DNA of 64,000 bases from Ophiodon elongatus. Its lineage: Eukaryota; Chordata; Actinopteri; Perciformes; Hexagrammidae. Both the position numbers and the translations under genes were made by a program. The notes under the pieces are model-generated. The model worked only from the letters and a program-made list of their open reading frames with translations, ran no database searches and had not been told where the DNA came from. The stretch covers positions 418,501 to 482,500 of the forward strand of contig JACSYO010001321.1 in assembly GCA_016806645.1 (NCBI GenBank), in the 5' to 3' direction. This document shows, piece by piece, positions 57,545 to 64,000 of this stretch (positions are counted from its first letter, which is position 1; every line of letters begins with the position of its first letter).

Positions 57545-60143
57545 TTTACTGAGGAGTCATTTCATCCGTCGTGTGTATTTGTTAACTTGATTACATGCGT
57601 TGAACGACCTCCTCCACAGCAAAGATAAAGACAAAAGCAGGAAAGCAGAGATCATTTTGTTTCCTCCCGTTTACGTAATCACGTCTTGTTTCTGTGCGTG
57701 GGCTGTTTTTAACACCTTCATGTGTCAAATCTTATTCCTTAAAAGTTTAATAAAAGGATTACTTCTGGGTTAATCTAGTAGGCTGTAATTAGCATGCATG
57801 AAATTATTTATTGTATTTAGAACTTCATAATTTACTTTGAAATGTTTGTTTTATTCACAAATATTGTCAAACGATCAGCACCCACACTTTCCAAACATTT
57901 ATAAAATCTTACATTAAAACTAATGAAGCGTCTTGTTAGTTCTGTCATCGACTGATCAGTGAATTGAGGAAACATATATATATACGTTGAATGTTTAAAT
58001 TTAAAGCTAGAAACGATGAGATCTGCTTGACTTATTCAGGCTTGGATGTTCAGGGCTGTGCTTCCTGTGCCGCAGGGTGAAGGGCGTGACGGCGGACCAG
58101 GAGGAGAGTCTCCTGCAGCAGCTGACGGAGATAACTCGGGTGATGCAGGAGGGCCAGCTGGTGGACGACATGGCGCCAGAGAAGAAGACCGAGGAGGACT
58201 GGGAAGGTACATTTTACTGCACAGGAAAACTTCTATTTAGACATATTAATACGTTTCTTAGGCTAATGCACCACCTGCCAACCAGCCATCTCAGTGATGT
58301 CAACCGCCGGACGGCACGACCTTCTCTTCAGCTCAAAGTCACAAATCATATTATTCAGTCCCGTTGAAAGTGCCCTTAGTGCCTCAAGCATAAAGTCCAC
58401 TGCCAGAAACTTGGGAGTGCTATTCGACTCAGATTTAAGCTTCAAGCCACAAATCAACAAAAGTTCGGCTTCCTTTAAATTTGAACCATCTCCAAAAGCG
58501 AACCAATCCTCTCACACGCCGACCCGGACAAAGTCATCCGTGCTTTTATCTTCTCAAGACTCGACGACTGTAACTCCCTCCTCCTCTCGCCTCCTCTCTG
58601 GTCTCCTCTCTTGCCTCCTCTCTGGCTTCCTCTCTGGCTTCCTCTCTGGCCTCCTCTCTGGCCTCCTCCTCTCGCCTCCTCTCTGGCCTCCTCTCTGGCC
58701 TCCTCTTGCCTCCTCTCTGGCCTCTTCTCTGGCCTCCTCTCTGGCTTCCTCTCTGGCCTCCTCTCTGACCTCCTCTCTGACCTCCTCTCTGGCCTCCTCT
58801 CTGACCTCCTCTCTCGCCTCCTCTCTGGCCTCCTCTCTGACCTCCTCTCTGGCCTCCTCTCTGGCCTCTTCTCTCACCTCCTCTCTGGCCTCTTCTCTCA
58901 CCTCCTCTCTCGCCTCCTCTCTGGCCTCCTCTCTCGCCTCCTCTCTCGCCTCCTCTCTCGCCTCATCTCTGGCCTCCTCTCTCACCTCCTCTCTCGCCTC
59001 CTCTCTGGCCTCCTCTCTCACCTCCTCTCTCACCTCCTCTCTCGCCTCCTCTCTCGCCTCCTCTCTCGCCTCCTCTCTGGCCTCCCAGCGAGGCTTCTCA
59101 CAACATCTCCTCTCCCCAACCCTGGCTCCTCCCCATTGGCTCCCTGTTCGTTATTCTTAGAATTGAGTTAAAGATTTCACTGATCACTTTTAAAGCGCGT
59201 CTGGGTCTCAGATATATCGAACGAGCCAGCTGGCAGTCGGAAATCTCGTTTAAATCACCTCTTAAAACCCATTTTTACATTCTGGCTTTTATGCGATGTT
59301 GCCTTTTTCTTTTTTTTTTACTGCTTTCATGCTTCATTTTATTATTGTTACTATTGTTTTATTTGATTTCTCAGTTCGTCTCGTATCGATTGGTTCTATC
59401 GTCGTGTTCTTGCTTTGTCTATCGAAGCACTTTTAGAACTCTCTGCATTTAAAGGTGCTTCGCAAATAAAAGTTATTAGAAGTTAATCAATTAATGTTTA
59501 ATTGAATGTCTCCTAAATTCCTGCAGATTACCCAGAGGAGCCTCAGCAGGAGCGGGAATGTTCCCGCTGCTGCTGTCCGCACAGTCAGCATCACCACGGG
59601 ACGGAGACGGGGACGGAGACGGGGACGGAGACGGAGACGGAGAGGACACAGGCTGATGGAGCCGACCTGGAAGACGGCTGCGTCGCGGGTGGAGGAGAGA
59701 CTGCTGATGGAGCAGCGGACCCGAATAAAGAGAGAGAATCCGATTCCACAGTGGTGAGCGAGGAGGGCGTGGCCCCGGAGGAGGCTGTGGCCCCGGAGGA
59801 GGGCGTGGCCTCGGAGGAGGGCGTGGCTCCGGAGGAGGCTGTGGCCCTGGAGGCGGCTGTGGCCCTGGAGGAGGGCGTGGCCCCGGAGGAGGCCGTGGCT
59901 CCGGAGGAGGGCGTGGCCCCGGAGGAGGGCGTGGCCCCAGAGGAGGGCGAAATGGAGCCGGGCGTTCCCGAGGAGGACGGCATCGCCGGAGTCCTGGAGG
60001 AGCTGGAGCTCACGCTGGAGCTGACGTCCGCGATGGAGCGGGAGAAGGTGGAGGACCTCAGCAGGGCGGCGGAGACGGAAGCTTCCTGCAGCGCCGTCAG
60101 GCGGAGGAACAAGAGGAGGAGAGCCAAGAAGGCCGCGCACTGA
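55097..60143 (+). CDS. ric3: RIC3 acetylcholine receptor chaperone, complete, 430 aa
   Basis: RIC3 is an endoplasmic reticulum membrane protein that helps fold and assemble nicotinic acetylcholine and 5-HT3 receptors. Exons: 55097-55208, 55931-56190, 56653-56731, 57400-57493, 58076-58206, 59527-60143 (TGA). The first hydrophobic segment is at residues 9-29. A Pro/Gly/Ser-rich linker follows, then the highly conserved second segment QIIPVYGFGILLYILYILFK near 105-124. A predicted coiled coil comes next (FELAQLQDKLRETE, then the ITRVMQEG region to about 215). The tail is species-specific: a cysteine/histidine patch, TETG repeats, ten hexapeptide units of EEGVAP type at residues 304-363, and a basic end. 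ATG 55097 is chosen because MAMSTFQKV aligns with the family start; a second in-frame ATG lies two codons later. The gene converges on psma1. Confidence 0.93.
55209..55930 (+). other. ric3 intron 1
   Basis: GTGCGT donor and TGTTCCTCAG acceptor. AT-rich, no repeat family recognised. Confidence 0.7.
56191..57399 (+). other. ric3 introns 2 and 3
   Basis: Intron 2 is 56191-56652 with A-rich runs; intron 3 is 56732-57399. No element or other gene seen. Confidence 0.7.
57494..57542 (+). repeat. (GT)n microsatellite that forms the ric3 exon 4 donor
   Basis: The exon ends GACAG and the donor GT is the first dinucleotide of a run of about 24 GT units. Confidence 0.9.
57543..58075 (+). other. Rest of ric3 intron 4
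   Basis: Unremarkable AT-rich intron ending TTCCTGTGCCGCAG. Confidence 0.6.
58263..59480 (+). mobile_element. Non-LTR retrotransposon (LINE) 3' fragment in ric3 intron 5, split by a satellite
   Basis: The + strand encodes pieces of a reverse transcriptase C-terminal region (FSPVESALSASSIK, NLGVLFDSDLSFKPQ, then frameshifts). After the satellite come HWLPV and a FK.RLGLRYI-like remnant. It resembles CR1/L2-type fish LINEs. It ends with AATAAA at 59465-59470, in sense with ric3. It is dead: frameshifts, stops and no 5' half. Confidence 0.7.
58575..59085 (+). repeat. 12-bp satellite (about 42 units) inside the LINE
   Basis: Units of GCCTCCTCTCTG with G/A/C variants at two positions. The block starts at the CTCCTCTC part of the LINE sequence, so it probably grew from it. 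Open frames on both strands are repeat artefacts. Confidence 0.9.
59760..59939 (+). repeat. Coding 18-bp minisatellite in ric3 (ten EEGVAP-type units)
   Basis: Ten in-frame 18-bp units encode EEGVAP, EEAVAP, EEGVAS, EEAVAL and EAAVAL variants (residues 304-363). The 18-bp period keeps the frame. Confidence 0.9.
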
Positions 60144-61090
60144 GGCCGACGCGGCGCCACGTGGACGTTTTTAATCTCCTCAGAGAGGTCGTGTTAGTCC
60201 GCCTCGTTTGTCTTTACTCAGAATAAGTGAGTTTTATAGGACTAACATACGCTTCATCCACTGGCTCGTAAAGGAACAAGTATAGTTTATCGTTTTTTAA
60301 AACATTATCACACTTAAATGTTTAAGTTCATTTACAAAACTCTGTCACATGCGTAACATCAGCCTGCATACATTTATAAAGTGTTTCTATTTAACATGAA
60401 GAGGCTTCCAGGTGAAGGTCAGATGTCAAAATGTGCCCAGTATTTATTATTATAATCATTTTGTCTTTTCGCACAACTTCTTTTCCTCTAAAAATTATTT
60501 TACGTTATTTACATCAAGCGCTCGAGTCAGAGAAGGTTTTAATAATTATAAACGACCAGCAGACGCGACAAGTTCTACAAATTAACACATTTTGAAAAGC
60601 GGTAGAAAGACGTAATTTGCAAAGAAAGTAAACACTTAAGACATGTTATGACATTACTTGCATCACAGTGTAACTGGAGCAAATAGAAAGTATTTGTTTA
60701 CGTTCTTTCATCATCATCTATAGTTTCAATAACTGCAGGATTGTAATTCCCCCGGTCGACCCTCCTCCCTCCTCCGGTTCTGATCCAGCTCCAGCAGACC
60801 AGATGTAACCGTGTCCTCTTTTAACTCTTTTATGTCCTGGATGAACATTTTTAGATGAGACAATTAATGCACTGTAGTCATTTTAAGAAGAAAAAAAAAG
60901 ATGTCCCGTCTTCCCTGTGAAGTGTTTGTGATAAAGAACTCTTTAGTCTTCTGTATCGATATTGTTTTAAGCTTTAAAAAAATTAAGATTTTTACTTTTA
61001 TAAACTAAATTTATTTATTTACTGTTTAAAAACAAAGCACATGGGCATGCAGATCAGTGATGACAATACTGTGGAGAAACAATAAAATGT
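60144..61090 (+). other. ric3 3' UTR with AATAAA at 61081-61086
   Basis: No earlier convincing signal was seen. The transcript probably ends near 61100, about 190 bp from the opposing psma1 signal. Confidence 0.5.
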
Positions 61091-61278
61091 TCTGGGTTCT
61101 TAACTTACTCGAGGCTTTGGGTTTCATTTATTTTGACTTTAAAATTGTAAAACTCAGTGGCTTGGACTCCTGAAGCTCACACTGCGTGTTGCATGCAATG
61201 TTGCTCATCTAGATATTCAAAGTGTATTCAGTAGGCAACGATTGAAATGAAGAGCTGCAGCACAATTCAAAAAAAGAG

Positions 61279-61284
61279 TTTATT
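61279..61284 (-). terminator. psma1 polyadenylation signal (AATAAA on - strand)
   Basis: TTTATT on the + strand lies about 200 bp beyond the psma1 stop. It is the closest such signal downstream. Confidence 0.5.
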
Positions 61285-61484
61285 TCTTGTATAATGGTAC
61301 ATTTTGCTCATACAAAAGCAACATCACGTTGGTTGATGTTCGCAGGATGTTTTGGATCGACGAGTGGCACATCACAACAACTTCTCCCCCTCTAAGATTT
61401 ACTCTGGTGAGTTGCAGCTAAGTGTCAGGTTGTTGGTCCCCCCCCCACCCCTTCCCCCCCTCTGATGACAGGAAGTGGGCCGCC

Positions 61485-63978
<2,494 letters not shown>

Positions 63979-64000
63979 CTAAAAAAGATAAAAACAAGCC

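Noticed and set aside
58294..59171. Open frames up to 288 codons rich in Ala-Ser-Leu or Glu-Arg
   Set aside because: They run through the 12-bp satellite inside a dead LINE within a ric3 intron.
59591..60160. Antisense open frames of 189-217 codons over the ric3 last exon
   Set aside because: Shadow of the GC-rich coding repeat; the sense frame joins in phase with upstream ric3 exons.

Overview
The window is nuclear DNA from a ray-finned fish, most likely a percomorph teleost. Four points support this. Genes are split into short exons with GT-AG introns. Intergenic DNA is AT-rich and full of long (GT)n, (AT)n and (GATA)n runs. Several dispersed repeats are ones I recognise from teleost genomes. 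The proteins are clear vertebrate orthologues. I cannot name the species.

Five protein-coding genes are supported. On the + strand, in order: the 3' part of trim66 (PxVxL motifs, PHD finger, bromodomain; 1041-5286, 5' exons lie before the window); a complete rergl-like atypical Ras-family GTPase (16260-23726, five exons, 205 aa); a complete lmo1 (two LIM domains; 40027-46430, four exons, 155 aa); and a complete ric3 (acetylcholine-receptor chaperone; 55097-60143, six exons, 430 aa). On the - strand, ending tail to tail with ric3, is psma1 (20S proteasome alpha subunit; 61485-63978, all but the start codon exon). Exon borders were worked out by hand from splice sites, reading phase and family similarity.

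From memory of human 11p15.4, TRIM66, STK33, LMO1 and RIC3 lie in this same order and orientation. Here the STK33 position holds a rergl-like gene and I see no kinase exons. RERGL in human is on 12p12, next to the LMO3 region, so the fish gene may be a duplicate retained in the 11p15-type paralogon. The genes do not form a pathway; they share a neighbourhood, not a function.

The space between genes (about 10 kb, 16 kb and 8.6 kb) and the long introns hold repeats. At least ten dispersed families are present in several copies. One carries CTCF-like and YY1-like motifs, with one copy expanded into four CTCF-like sites at exact 73-bp spacing. Another carries unrelated minisatellites at the same internal position in two copies. 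Other notable structures are an inverted repeat pair enclosing rergl exon 4, a foldback element in lmo1, a 10-bp satellite of about 66 copies, a 12-bp satellite inside a LINE in ric3, and a 0.8-kb polypyrimidine tract. Regulatory candidates are a tandem TCTCGCGAGA cluster and TATA box before lmo1, and a TAATTA-rich unique block at 34.6-35.06 kb. I saw no CRISPR array, rRNA, tRNA gene or bacterial-type operon. Repeat family names in the entries are my own labels (families 1-11).
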